The notes: a model not told the origin generated them from the letters alone. Shown: positions 1 through 8,317, counted from the first letter of the stretch. The stretch: DNA of 49,925 bases from JANLSE01 sp038214135 (GCA_038214135.1 JBBQSD010000035.1:1-49925), one strand, 5' to 3'. Program-made: numbers and translations.

Positions 1-225
1 ACGTGTAAAAATCGGGAGGAACGTAAGGCAACAGTGGCTTAAATCTACACGGCATCGGATAGTCATACCCGCACTTCGGTCGAAAAACGGTCGCTTGGAG
101 ACCTTTCTATGGCTTCGCTTGCTTAGGTTGATACACATGGGAGTTATGTGGATGGCTCCCACTCCCAGCGGGAGCGGGTTGGGATGAGGGCCGCTCACGT
201 GTCTGAGGAAGGCCAGAACTATGGG

Positions 226-655
226 TTATTTGGCATCCTTTTCGACATTAGTTTTATCGTAGACGGTAAATGGGCCTATCAGCACCCGCAACGAACCCTT
301 GCGGCCTGGGTCCGCTTCGATTGTGAAATTGCCCATGCGGCCAGCTTCGAACTTCTCGCCCGCAACACCCTGTAGGCCACCGGTTGCCAGCAGATAGGTG
401 GTGTAATAGGTCAGGTACCGAGATCCCTGAAGCTCCACAGCGCGAACTGCGGCGCGCAGCCATTGAGCGTGTACGAGACCATCTCGGCCGGTAGCCCAAG
501 CCCCGATACCTTGACCTTATCGCACAACTTCTCGTCCTGCATGGCCTTGGCCGCCGCCGCGATCCCCACCGTTGTCGGAGCCATGATTAGCTTCAGATCC
601 GGGTACATCAGCGGCTCCTGATAAATCGCCGCGATCCCCTGAACCTGTGCATCAA
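226..655 (-). pseudogene. Rhamnose/AI-2-type sugar ABC transporter substrate-binding protein, C-terminal remnant
   Basis: Two overlapping minus-strand reading frames together encode the C-terminal third of a periplasmic sugar-binding protein of the RhaS/LsrB type. The first frame has APTTVGIAAAAKAMQ and GLGLPAEMVSYTLNGCAPQF-like text and ends in ALWSFRDLGT. The second resumes at YLTYYTTYLLATGGLQG and ends in GPFTVYDKTNVEKDAK. The family reads DLGYLTYY across this junction, so one base is missing near position 417. About 200 N-terminal residues are absent; homology fades near 650, where an imperfect GGGCGT/ACGCCC palindrome lies. No permease or ATPase gene accompanies it. It is a decayed gene; a sequencing error could explain the frameshift but not the missing 5' part. 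Confidence 0.75.
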
Positions 656-708
656 CTACGGGCGTATATCGCAGACGCCCGTAACGAAACGGCAATGATG
701 GGTATCGG

Positions 709-1506
709 TTATTCGCCGCGCCGCGCACCCGTGATGGCTGCCAGCCCTGGAATCAGCCCTGGAATCAGGTAATCAACGATCTGCATTATTCGCAGCATGG
801 TAGGGAACACAATCTCGGCCTGATCGCGTTCAATTGCAGCAAGGATTGTGTAAGCTGCCTGTGTTGGTGTTAGCTTTGGTAAGAGCCAACGGGCGATTCC
901 TGGGATGCGTTCGAGCACGCCAGGGTTATTCGCAAAATAACTGCTGGCAACAAACCCTGGGATCACCTGCGTAATGCGAACGCCTGTTCCACGCAGATCG
1001 GCGCGTAGTGCAGCGGTAAAGCCGCGTAATGCCCAGCGGGCAGCCGTATAGCCAGTTGCACCAGGCCAGGGTACCAACGCAGCCGGTGAGTTCACGAATA
1101 CAAAATGCCCGCGCTGGGCAATCACATGACTCATACATGCTTTCGTCACATAAAACGCGCCAAGATACGGCAACGCGACCATTGCCGCCGCTTCTTGCGG
1201 GCTGGTTTCCTCCACAAACAGCCAGCGGCCAGCACCAGCATTATTGACGACCAATTGTGGCGGTCCGAGTTCGGCGGTGATCTGGGCAACAACTCGCTCG
1301 ACTGCGTTTGCATCGGTAATATCGCATGGATAGGCCCGCGCCACACCACCAGCGCTGCGAATCGTCGCCGCCAGCCATTCAAGCGTTGAGGCAGTACGAG
1401 CGAGTAACGCGACCCGCCCGCCATTCTGTGCACAGGCCAAGGCCAGTGCGGCTCCGATCCCAGATGATGCACCAGTGATCAATACAGTTGCGCCAGAAAC
1501 TCGCAT
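709..1506 (-). CDS. Short-chain dehydrogenase/reductase with altered catalytic tetrad
   Basis: A 265-aa classical SDR, probably NAD(P)H-dependent and cytoplasmic; substrate unknown. The Rossmann nucleotide-binding motif TGASSGIG is at residues 11-18 and NNAG at 88-91. The active-site region holds S140 and Y153, but the usual YxxxK reads YTAAR, with Arg157 in place of the catalytic Lys. The segment that normally carries the catalytic Asn reads ALPYLG, without Asn. The C-terminus (about 235-255) is hydrophobic, as in membrane-associated SDRs. The ATG at 1506 is chosen because GAGG lies 6 nt upstream; an ATG at 1512 is too close to that site. The upstream region contains a double-hairpin repeat and separates it from the divergent oxidase gene. 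Confidence 0.85.
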   Translation of the reverse strand: MRVSGATVLITGASSGIGAALALACAQNGGRVALLARTASTLEWLAATIRSAGGVARAYPCDITDANAVERVVAQITAELGPPQLVVNNAGAGRWLFVEETSPQEAAAMVALPYLGAFYVTKACMSHVIAQRGHFVFVNSPAALVPWPGATGYTAARWALRGFTAALRADLRGTGVRITQVIPGFVASSYFANNPGVLERIPGIARWLLPKLTPTQAAYTILAAIERDQAEIVFPTMLRIMQIVDYLIPGLIPGLAAITGARRGE

Positions 1507-1570
1507 GATCATCCTCTTTCCTAATGAATTTTTGACAATCAAAACCCATAACTCACGATGGCAAGTGTGG

Positions 1571-1617
1571 AATGCGCAAGCCATGCTTGCGCGGCGGCAG
1601 CATGGCTGCCGCACTCC
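1571..1617. repeat. Dispersed double-hairpin repeat, copy 1 (GCGCAAGC / GCGGCAGC)
   Basis: Two adjacent hairpins, each an 8-bp perfect stem with a 3-nt loop: GCGCAAGC-CAT-GCTTGCGC followed by GCGGCAGC-ATG-GCTGCCGC, flanked by AATG and ACTCC. The same element lies in the opposite orientation at 41813-41860. It sits between the divergent SDR and oxidase genes. Confidence 0.85.
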
Positions 1618-1656
1618 GAAACAATGACCGCTATTGATTACCAAATTTGATCAGCC

Positions 1657-1681
1657 AGACGCTCCACCGCAGCGTCTCTAC
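1657..1681. repeat. Dispersed palindromic repeat (AGACGCTCC...GCGTCT), copy 1
   Basis: An imperfect palindrome AGACGCTCCACCGCAGCGTC followed by TCTAC. A near-identical element is at 8518-8544 and looser variants are at 4808-4848 and 21160-21212. It lies immediately upstream of the putative -10 box of the oxidase gene and occupies the position where a -35 box would be. Confidence 0.8.
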
Positions 1682-1684
1682 TTC

Positions 1685-1693
1685 TGCTATGAT
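1685..1693 (+). promoter_or_regulatory. Extended -10 promoter, probably giving a leaderless mRNA
   Basis: TGCTATGAT is an extended -10 element (TGn plus TATGAT). Its last base is 6 nt before the ATG at 1700, so transcription would begin at or next to the start codon. No Shine-Dalgarno sequence precedes that ATG, consistent with a leaderless message. No -35 box is visible because the palindromic repeat occupies that position. Confidence 0.5.
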
Positions 1694-1699
1694 ATTTGT

Positions 1700-4639
1700 A
1701 TGAATACAGAACTTGCCAATGAACTTCAACACAGCGTCCGTGGTGAGGTGCGTTTTGACGACATGTCGCGCGCATTATATGCCACCGACGCCAGTATCTA
1801 CCAGATCACGCCACTTGGCGTCGTCACTCCATGCGACGATGCCGATGTTGCTGCGGTTCTGCGCGCCGCCCGTAAATACCATGCGCCAATCACGGCTCGT
1901 GGTGGTGGAACCAGCCTGGCTGGCCAGGCCGTTGGCCAATCGATTCATCTCGATTTCTCACAACACATGCATCGGCTGCTGGAAGTCAATCCAAGCGAAG
2001 GGTGGGCCTGGGTCGAACCAGGGATCGTTCTCGAAGTGCTGAATACCCAGCTTGCAGCACACAACCTCAAATTTGCGCCGGATGTCTCACCAGCCAATCG
2101 TGCGACAGTCGGCGGCATGATTGCGAATAATTCTTCTGGCATGTATTCGATTGTGTATGGTAAGACCATCGACCATGTGCTGGAACTAAAGATCATGCTT
2201 GCCGATGGCAGTATTGCCCTGCTTGCGCCACTCAACGAGGCCGGATTGTATGAAAAACTGACCCTCGATAGCCTGGAAGGACGGGCCTATCGCACAGTCA
2301 ACCGATTGGCGCATGAACACGCGGAAGAGATCGACAAACGTTTTCCAAAAGTGTTGCGGCGGGTCGGCGGCTATAACCTGGATCGTTTCGTCCCAACCAG
2401 CGAAGCTGACGCTGCTGAACCGGGCAGGCCATTCAATCTAGCCCACATGATCGTTGGATCGGAAGGAACGCTGGCGATCATATTGGCGGCCAAGATTCGG
2501 CTGGTTGAGCGCCCCAAGCAGACGGCAATTGGTATTCTGGCCTTTGAGTCGCTCGAAAACGCTCTCGATTCGGTGATGCCATGCCTGGAATGTAAGCCAT
2601 CGGCTGTCGAGTTGATGGACGATATTCTGCTTGATCTGACGCGCAAATCGGCAGAGTATGCGAAGTACCTGGCGAGTTTCGTGCAGGGCCAGCCAGCCGC
2701 ACTCCTGCAGGTCGAATTCTTTGGCGATACCGTCGAGGAGGTTGCAGCACAACTCGATGGGCTCGAACGGCATCTGCGCGAACGCCATGAGATCGACTTC
2801 ACCTTTACGAAAGCCCTGACCGCAGCCGAGAAGAAGGCTGTGCTGGAGGTTCGCAAAGCTGGCCTGCCGCTGCTGCAATCGCTCTCAGCCGATCTCAAAC
2901 CAGAAACCTTTGTTGAGGATTCGGCGGTTGCGCCAGCCAAACTTGGCGCATACATCCGGCGTTTCCGCGATATCTGCCATGCCCAGGGGGTGCGGGTGGC
3001 ATTCTATGGCCATGCCAGCGTTGGGTTGATGCACGCACGGCCATTGATCAATCTCAAAGATCCACAGGATCTGCAGAAGATGCGGATCATTGCCGAATCG
3101 ATCCGTGATCTTGTGCTTGAGTTTGGTGGCGCACTTTCTGGCGAGCATGGCGATGGCATGCTGCGCGCTGAGTTTAATCGAACCATGTTTGGCGATACGC
3201 TGTATGAAGCATTCCGGGAGGTTAAACGCACCTTCGACCCACACGGGTTACTCAATCCTGGCAAAATCACAGATGCGCCACCGATGGACACCAATTTGCG
3301 CTATGGCGCAGATTACCGTGTAACAATCCCATTGCAGACGAGCTTTCGCTTTGCGGATACGGGTGGGTTTGCCGGGGCGGTTGAGCTATGTAATGGCAAC
3401 GGGCTGTGTCGCAAGACAGCCAGTGGAACCATGTGCCCAAGCTATATGGTGACTCGTGATGAAGAGCACTCGACTCGTGGCCGCGCCAATGCGCTGCGCA
3501 TGGTTTTTTCTGGTGCGCTGCCGCCTTCGGCGCTGACCGACAAACGCATGTATGAGGTGATGGAACTGTGTTTGGAGTGCAAGGGCTGCACGAACGAATG
3601 CCCATCGCGCGTGAACATGACCCGCATCAAATCGGAGTGGTTGAGCCAGTATCACGCGGCAAATGGCACACCACTACGGGCACGCTTGTTTGGCAATATT
3701 CGGCTACTCAATCAGCTTGGCAGTGCATTCGCGCCATTGGCCAATGCAGCCCTACGCCTGCCATTCGTGCCGATGCTCCAGGAAAAGCTGCTCGGCGTCA
3801 GCCGCCATCGCGGGTTGCCAGCCTTTGCGAAGGAACCATTTCATCGCTGGTTTGAACAGCGTAGCGAGCGATCAAACACACAGGATGATTCGCTCCCGAG
3901 GCGTTCGGTGGTATTGTTCCCCGACACATTTGCCGATTATAACGAGCCAGAGATTGCGCGGGCAGCCGTTCGGGTACTTGAAGCAGCCGGGTATAATGTC
4001 ATTCTGCCAACCAGGCGTATCTGTTGTGGGCGGCCAATGATCTCGAAGGGCTTGCTGAATGAAGCCAAAGCGTTGCTACAGGCTCAACTCGATGCGCTTG
4101 GACCATATGCGGCGGCTGGAATTCCGATTATTGGGCTGGAGCCAAGCTGTATTCTGACCTTCCGTGATGAACTGCCGGATCTGATCGATGACCCACGAAC
4201 AAAAGTGCTCGCAGCCCAATCGTTCCTGTTTGATGAATTCCTGGCCAAGGAGATCCAGGCTGGGCATGCAACGCTGCCATTTCGGGCGGCAACTGAGCGC
4301 AGTGGAGCGTACTCCCCGCAGTACCTGTTGCATGGGCATTGCCACCAGAAGGCCCTGATTGGCAGTGGCTATGCGCTAGATTTATTGCGGCGCATTCCCA
4401 ACGCCCAGGTTCGTGAGATCGATAGTGGCTGCTGTGGCATGGCCGGTTCGTTTGGCTATGAAGCCGAACACTATGCCATATCGCAGAGCATTGGTGAACG
4501 AGCGCTGTTTCCCGCTGTTCGGTCGCTTGATCCACAGGCCGAAGTGGTGGCGATGGGCACTAGTTGCCGCCAGCAGATCAGCGATGGCACCGGGCGACAT
4601 GCACGCCATCTGGCCGAAATTCTTGCCGATACCTTATAG
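1700..4639 (+). CDS. FAD-linked oxidase fused to Fe-S/CCG domains (D-lactate/glycolate-type dehydrogenase)
   Basis: A 979-aa single-chain flavo-iron-sulfur dehydrogenase equivalent to GlcD plus GlcF, or the large D-lactate dehydrogenases. It likely oxidises a 2-hydroxy acid and passes electrons to the quinone pool or another acceptor. The N-terminal PCMH-type FAD domain has ITARGGGTSLAGQAVG (about 65-80) and GGMIANNSSG. The FAD-oxidase C-terminal domain ends near ALSGEHGDGMLRAEF (about 478-492). Two ferredoxin-type cysteine clusters follow: CNGNGLCRK...MCPS near 563 and CLECKGCTNECPSR near 623. Two CCG domains then appear (RRICCGRP near 773; HGHCHQKA near 877 with SGCCGMAG near 909). The ATG at 1700 is preferred over an upstream ATG at 1634 because the family begins near MNTELANEL and a -10 box abuts it. 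Confidence 0.9.
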   Translation: MNTELANELQHSVRGEVRFDDMSRALYATDASIYQITPLGVVTPCDDADVAAVLRAARKYHAPITARGGGTSLAGQAVGQSIHLDFSQHMHRLLEVNPSEGWAWVEPGIVLEVLNTQLAAHNLKFAPDVSPANRATVGGMIANNSSGMYSIVYGKTIDHVLELKIMLADGSIALLAPLNEAGLYEKLTLDSLEGRAYRTVNRLAHEHAEEIDKRFPKVLRRVGGYNLDRFVPTSEADAAEPGRPFNLAHMIVGSEGTLAIILAAKIRLVERPKQTAIGILAFESLENALDSVMPCLECKPSAVELMDDILLDLTRKSAEYAKYLASFVQGQPAALLQVEFFGDTVEEVAAQLDGLERHLRERHEIDFTFTKALTAAEKKAVLEVRKAGLPLLQSLSADLKPETFVEDSAVAPAKLGAYIRRFRDICHAQGVRVAFYGHASVGLMHARPLINLKDPQDLQKMRIIAESIRDLVLEFGGALSGEHGDGMLRAEFNRTMFGDTLYEAFREVKRTFDPHGLLNPGKITDAPPMDTNLRYGADYRVTIPLQTSFRFADTGGFAGAVELCNGNGLCRKTASGTMCPSYMVTRDEEHSTRGRANALRMVFSGALPPSALTDKRMYEVMELCLECKGCTNECPSRVNMTRIKSEWLSQYHAANGTPLRARLFGNIRLLNQLGSAFAPLANAALRLPFVPMLQEKLLGVSRHRGLPAFAKEPFHRWFEQRSERSNTQDDSLPRRSVVLFPDTFADYNEPEIARAAVRVLEAAGYNVILPTRRICCGRPMISKGLLNEAKALLQAQLDALGPYAAAGIPIIGLEPSCILTFRDELPDLIDDPRTKVLAAQSFLFDEFLAKEIQAGHATLPFRAATERSGAYSPQYLLHGHCHQKALIGSGYALDLLRRIPNAQVREIDSGCCGMAGSFGYEAEHYAISQSIGERALFPAVRSLDPQAEVVAMGTSCRQQISDGTGRHARHLAEILADTL

Positions 4640-4678
4640 GAGTATTCAGGAGTCAGGAGCGACGCAATGCCCTTCCAT

Positions 4679-4850
4679 CCGCAGGCTGAAGCCTGCGGCA
4701 AGCGGACGATGCACCCATAGCCGCAGCTTCAGCCTGCGGGGCCTGGTGCGATACCAATACCCAAATTCATTTGTACAAGATCATCAGCCTGCGGATTCCC
4801 ATGTAAGGCCGTAGAGATGCAACATCTTGCGTCTCTACGGCGTCGGGATA
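4679..4850. repeat. Composite intergenic palindromic repeats (CCGCAGGC family)
   Basis: Intergenic DNA between the convergent oxidase and thioredoxin reductase genes. CCGCAGGC-TGAA-GCCTGCGG (4679-4698) is a perfect 8-bp hairpin. A second arm CCGCAGCTTCAGCCTGCGG follows at 4721-4739. AAATTCATTTGTACAAGATC and a further CAGCCTGCGG recur near 15200-15245. A GTAGAGATGC...GCGTCTCTAC hairpin occupies 4810-4840. The elements may act as bidirectional terminators, but none has a U-tract. Confidence 0.75.
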
Positions 4851-4854
4851 CTCG

Positions 4855-6036
4855 CTACATTTCTTTGAGGTATTCCCGCACCATGAGCGCTGCCGTTGCA
4901 CCCTCACCAGCAGCGCTGGCCGCCTGTTTGGTGCTACCCTTGCGTACATCGCCAGCAGCGAAAATGCCGCGCATGCTTGTTTCCAAGGTTGGCTTGGTGG
5001 TCACGAAACCATATTGATCGCGTTCGATCTCTGCTGGCAGCCAGCCGCTATTGGGCGTCAACCCAATGAACACAAACACACCAGATGGCGTAATCTCCTC
5101 GGTTACGCCCGTCTTGCGATTGCGAATGGTCAAGCCGCTGAGCTTGCCCTCGCCATGCAGTGCGACAACCTCGGTATTGGTGCGGACCTCGATCTGCGCG
5201 CTTTCTTCGACTTTGTCGATCACGACTTTGCTGGCGCTGAGCTGATCACCACGGATCAGTATTGTCACTTTATCGACAAAGCGCGTCAGGAACAGGCTTT
5301 CCTCACCGGCACTATTGCCGCCGCCAATCACAGCGACCTGCTTACCTTTATAGAATGGGCCATCGCAGGTTGCACAGAAATGCACACCAGCGCCAATCAG
5401 TTCATCTTCACCAGGAACCTCAAGCCGCCGATAGGTCGAACCAGTTGCGATCAAGATGGCGCGGGCACCATATTCGGCACCATCGGCTGTTTTCACATAG
5501 CGCGACTCATCCTCGGCGCGCAGGCCAACAACATCCTGGGCCTGGAGCAATTCGACGCCAAAACGACGTGCCTGTTGGGTCAGCCGATCAGCAAATTCGG
5601 CACCACCAATTCCTTCTGGGAAACCAGGAAAATTATCGAGCCGTTCGGTGATACCAGCCTGGCCACCCAAACCGCTGCGCTCGATCACCAGCACATCGAG
5701 ACCTTCACGGGCTGCATACAGTGCTGCTGTCAGGCTGGTTGGGCCGCCACCAATGCAGATCAGATCATAATAGGCCATGTTGGCGCGGGTCTGAAGACCG
5801 AGTTTTGCGGCCAGTTCTGCATTCGATGGCTCAATCAGAATACTCTCGTCCTCAAACACAATTGTTGGGATGATCCGCTTGCCCTTGTTGGCCTGTTCAA
5901 CGAAGGCAAGTCCATCGGCATCCTGCTCAACATCGACCCAATCGTAATGGACGCGTTGCTCGCCGAGGAATTTCTTGGCCCGTTTACAATCACTGCACCA
6001 CTGCGCACCATAGACAGTCAATTTTGTGTGTGACAT
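4855..6036 (-). CDS. Glutaredoxin-thioredoxin reductase fusion protein
   Basis: A 393-aa redox enzyme with two modules. Residues 1-80 form a glutaredoxin/mycoredoxin-like domain with the dithiol motif WCSDCK (Cys14, Cys17) and a cis-Pro segment IIPTIVF (Pro57). Residues 88-393 form a low-molecular-weight thioredoxin reductase with FAD motif GGGPTS (96-101), redox-active CATC (221-224), NADPH motif GGGNSAGEES (from 238) and the C-terminal FAD motif GIFAAGDVR. Electrons would flow NADPH-FAD-CATC and then to a dithiol substrate, perhaps the enzyme's own N-terminal domain. AAGGAG lies 8 nt before the ATG at 6036. The gene stands alone, 100 bp downstream of a decayed exporter gene on the same strand. 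Confidence 0.93.
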   Translation of the reverse strand: MSHTKLTVYGAQWCSDCKRAKKFLGEQRVHYDWVDVEQDADGLAFVEQANKGKRIIPTIVFEDESILIEPSNAELAAKLGLQTRANMAYYDLICIGGGPTSLTAALYAAREGLDVLVIERSGLGGQAGITERLDNFPGFPEGIGGAEFADRLTQQARRFGVELLQAQDVVGLRAEDESRYVKTADGAEYGARAILIATGSTYRRLEVPGEDELIGAGVHFCATCDGPFYKGKQVAVIGGGNSAGEESLFLTRFVDKVTILIRGDQLSASKVVIDKVEESAQIEVRTNTEVVALHGEGKLSGLTIRNRKTGVTEEITPSGVFVFIGLTPNSGWLPAEIERDQYGFVTTKPTLETSMRGIFAAGDVRKGSTKQAASAAGEGATAALMVREYLKEM

Positions 6037-6136
6037 GCAATAAATCTCCTTATTGTTTTGATCAGCTATTGATCTGTCTCTCGAACACAGCCATTGTTAC
6101 AGAGCTACACAACGTCTTTTGCCCGCAGCCCTCCAT

Positions 6137-6771
6137 TTAACCCTGTACAGCCTGTGGCGCAGAACGAACGGCCAAAAGCTGAACCAGCAGCAATGCCGCC
6201 AAACCACAGCCAGCTACCACAGCGGCCATTGGCAGCGCCGTGCCATTATCCAGCACACCAACGAGAATTCCAGCAAGTGCCCCGACCACAAATTGCAGCG
6301 TGCCAAGCAATGCGGATGCGCTCCCAGCAATCTGGCCATAGGGTTGCATGGCCGCCACCGCCGAATTTGGTTGCACAAGCCCAACGCCAGCGATACAGAC
6401 AAACAGCGGAACCAGTAATCCCGGCAGGCCACCAATTCCCGTCGCTGCGACCAACACAAGTGCCAGCCCGGCTGCAGCTATCACAGCCAGAGCCATTGAA
6501 AGAATTGTTTCGCTTGCATAGCGGCCCAGCAACCAACGGTTGGCTTGCGATGTAATAATGAGCCCCAGGGCATTCGAGCCAAAAATCAAGCCATACCAAC
6601 AAAAAACAGCGAGAGCGTCAACTGAGCTGCTGATGGATCAGCCTGAAACATTCGCGCAATGAGTGGCAATCCTGGCAGATACATATCGATCGGTAATGGG
6701 CCAAAAGCAGTCAATGTTCCCAGAATAATCGTTAACTGTAGATTGGAGAGTCGGCGTATATTCGAGGCCAA
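6137..6771 (-). pseudogene. Bcr/CflA-family drug exporter, internally deleted
   Basis: The N-terminal segment (LTAFGPLPIDMYLPGLPLIA, first helix of Bcr/CflA MFS exporters) runs to LSLFFVGMA and stops near 6590. The adjoining frame resumes with LIFGSNALGLI and continues through four to five C-terminal helices to the stop at 6137. The family is about 400 aa; only about 60 plus 150 residues remain, so roughly 190 central residues and the reading frame have been lost in one deletion. A TTG at 6771 preceded by AAAGGAA is the likely old start; a TTG at 6798 overlapping the upstream gene is an alternative. It would have been the last gene of the minus-strand run beginning at 8317. Confidence 0.8.
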
Positions 6772-6787
6772 GGCATTTCCTTTATAC

Positions 6788-7291
6788 TTACCTACCAATC
6801 GAAGTACCCAGGAAGTAGGCGAACCCAGCGACGATCGCCAGTATGATCAACCCGATCACAATCATGCGTGTCGTGCCGGGGCTTGGCCGATCCCCAACGA
6901 CGGTGACGGTCGGAATACTGGTTGCTACCGGTGAGGGCGATGCTTGCCTTGTGTTGGCTGGTGCTGAACCAGCTACACCGATACCAATACCTTGTTCGAG
7001 CATATCTGGGATGGTATTCTGGTTGGTATCAATCTTGGACATCATCGCCGTATAGCGCTCACGGGCTTCCGGTGGCAGATCCTCAAGCCGCGCATAGGTC
7101 TTTCCATCAACAATATATTGGGTGAATGATGTAACCTGTTGGCGCGTTACATCACCCTGGAACAGATCCGGGATGTTATCGCCATCTTTATCCGTGAACA
7201 TGGCCATCATGTGTTCATACAGTTTGCGAATATCAGGCGGCATCGCATCAATGTTATCGTACTCCTGGCCATTGAAGACAATCTTTGGCAT
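6788..7291 (-). CDS. Tail-anchored protein with two D-rich repeats (EF-hand/thrombospondin-3-like loops)
   Basis: A 167-aa protein without a named family that I can assign. Two homologous units (residues 3-46 and 58-101) share the pattern VxGxxYxxxxxxPPxxRxxYxxMMxxxxxxxxxxIPDxxxxG. The first ends in the acidic loop DKDGDNIPD (34-42), which resembles a Ca-binding EF-hand or type-3 thrombospondin loop. The second has the weaker DTNQNTIPD (88-96). A Pro/Ser/Thr linker leads to a single C-terminal transmembrane helix (143-163) ending in GTSIGR; there is no signal peptide. The ATG at 7291 has GGAG 7 nt upstream and lies 3 bp after the oxidoreductase stop, so the two genes are probably co-transcribed. 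Metal binding is inferred. Confidence 0.75.
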   Translation of the reverse strand: MPKIVFNGQEYDNIDAMPPDIRKLYEHMMAMFTDKDGDNIPDLFQGDVTRQQVTSFTQYIVDGKTYARLEDLPPEARERYTAMMSKIDTNQNTIPDMLEQGIGIGVAGSAPANTRQASPSPVATSIPTVTVVGDRPSPGTTRMIVIGLIILAIVAGFAYFLGTSIGR

Positions 7292-7294
7292 GGT

Positions 7295-8317
7295 TTAGCT
7301 CCGTTCAACACGGGCAACGATATCATCTGGCAGTTCATCGGTGAGCGCGATTCGCTCGCCGGATTGTGCGGATGCATAGCAGGCAAACATCAGATCGGAG
7401 ACACGCCCTGCCACCTGGACGCGAGTCGGGAATTCCTGCCATGTGCCAGCGTGCAACCGATCACGCAGTTCGGCAAACAATGCCGGTTGGGCGGCTTCGT
7501 CATCGCGCGGCCAGCCGGTTGTCCCGTGTTGCCAGCCGGTGTTTGTCCACAGTTCATAGCCCTGGTTCAGGCTGACCCACAGCCGCCCGTGGCTACCAAT
7601 CACTTCGATCTGCTGCTGATACCAGAAGACGGTCTCATTCGGCACTGCTGGTGCAGATGGCCCAGCATTCAGATGCAGACGTGCGTTGCCAAAGCCAACC
7701 GTTGCCGAGAGATCGGCAGGAACAGGCGTACTGCCAAAATGCTCAACACCAGCTGTTGCTGCCAGCACCCATTCTGGCGTTGGCAATCCCGTATTGGCAG
7801 CGGCGCGCAAGGCCAGATCGAGAATATGCGGCCCTTGTTCAAGAATATTCGCACGAGTACTGGCGCGCAGCATGCGAACCTCGCCAAGCGTATCGCCACG
7901 CAGGATCTCCCAGCAACGCTGCCAGTGCGGCATCCATTGGTATTGGGTGTTGACGGCAATCAGGCGCTCGCGGCCAAGTTCAACCAGCCGCCGTGATTCC
8001 GAGGGTGTCAGTGCGATCGGTTTTTCGATCAGGATCGCCGGTGCGCCAGCGGCCAATGCCTGTTCAACAACCGAAAGACGAATCGTTGGCGGAGTGACAA
8101 TATCGACCAATTCGGGCTTTTCGGCCTGAATGGCCTCGTCCATATCGTGATAGCGCCGTTCGATCCCAAAGCGCTCGCCCGTCGCTTGAAGCCGCGCATC
8201 ATCGAGATCGCAGATCGCGACGATTGTTACGGCATTACTGGCCACCATTCCCGCCAAATGTGCCTGAGCGCGTGGGCCACAGCCAACCTGGAGCACACGT
8301 AGTTTTTCTGGGGACAT
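7295..8317 (-). CDS. Gfo/Idh/MocA family NAD(P)-dependent oxidoreductase
   Basis: A 340-aa cytoplasmic dehydrogenase of the inositol/glucose-fructose oxidoreductase family. The N-terminal Rossmann fold starts with LRVLQVGCGPRAQAHLAGM, followed by the acidic nucleotide-ribose loop CDLDDAR and the DIVTPP turn. The family's catalytic EKP motif is in ILIEKPIALT near residue 98. The C-terminal beta-sheet domain (about 125-340) fits the family length. Substrate, probably a sugar or cyclitol, cannot be told. AAAGGAG stands 6 nt before the ATG at 8317. It is the first gene of a minus-strand unit with the D-rich-repeat protein and the decayed exporter. Heptamer repeats fill the upstream spacer. Confidence 0.9.
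   Translation of the reverse strand: MSPEKLRVLQVGCGPRAQAHLAGMVASNAVTIVAICDLDDARLQATGERFGIERRYHDMDEAIQAEKPELVDIVTPPTIRLSVVEQALAAGAPAILIEKPIALTPSESRRLVELGRERLIAVNTQYQWMPHWQRCWEILRGDTLGEVRMLRASTRANILEQGPHILDLALRAAANTGLPTPEWVLAATAGVEHFGSTPVPADLSATVGFGNARLHLNAGPSAPAVPNETVFWYQQQIEVIGSHGRLWVSLNQGYELWTNTGWQHGTTGWPRDDEAAQPALFAELRDRLHAGTWQEFPTRVQVAGRVSDLMFACYASAQSGERIALTDELPDDIVARVERS

Noticed and set aside
148..375. A 75-codon ORF at the window start
   Set aside because: It overlaps the remnant of the sugar-binding protein antisense and has no ribosome site or known motif; positions 1-225 otherwise show nothing I can name.
2371..2955. A 194-codon minus-strand ORF inside the FAD oxidase gene
   Set aside because: Ser/Arg-rich shadow translation opposite a conserved domain region.
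5014..6033. A 339-codon open frame on the plus strand opposite the thioredoxin reductase gene
   Set aside because: It is an exact antisense shadow of a well-supported gene; the translation has no domain resemblance and no ribosome site.
7139..7996. A 285-codon open frame on the plus strand opposite the Gfo/Idh gene
   Set aside because: Antisense shadow caused by the codon bias of the opposite gene; rich in Cys, His and Trp and without recognisable motifs.
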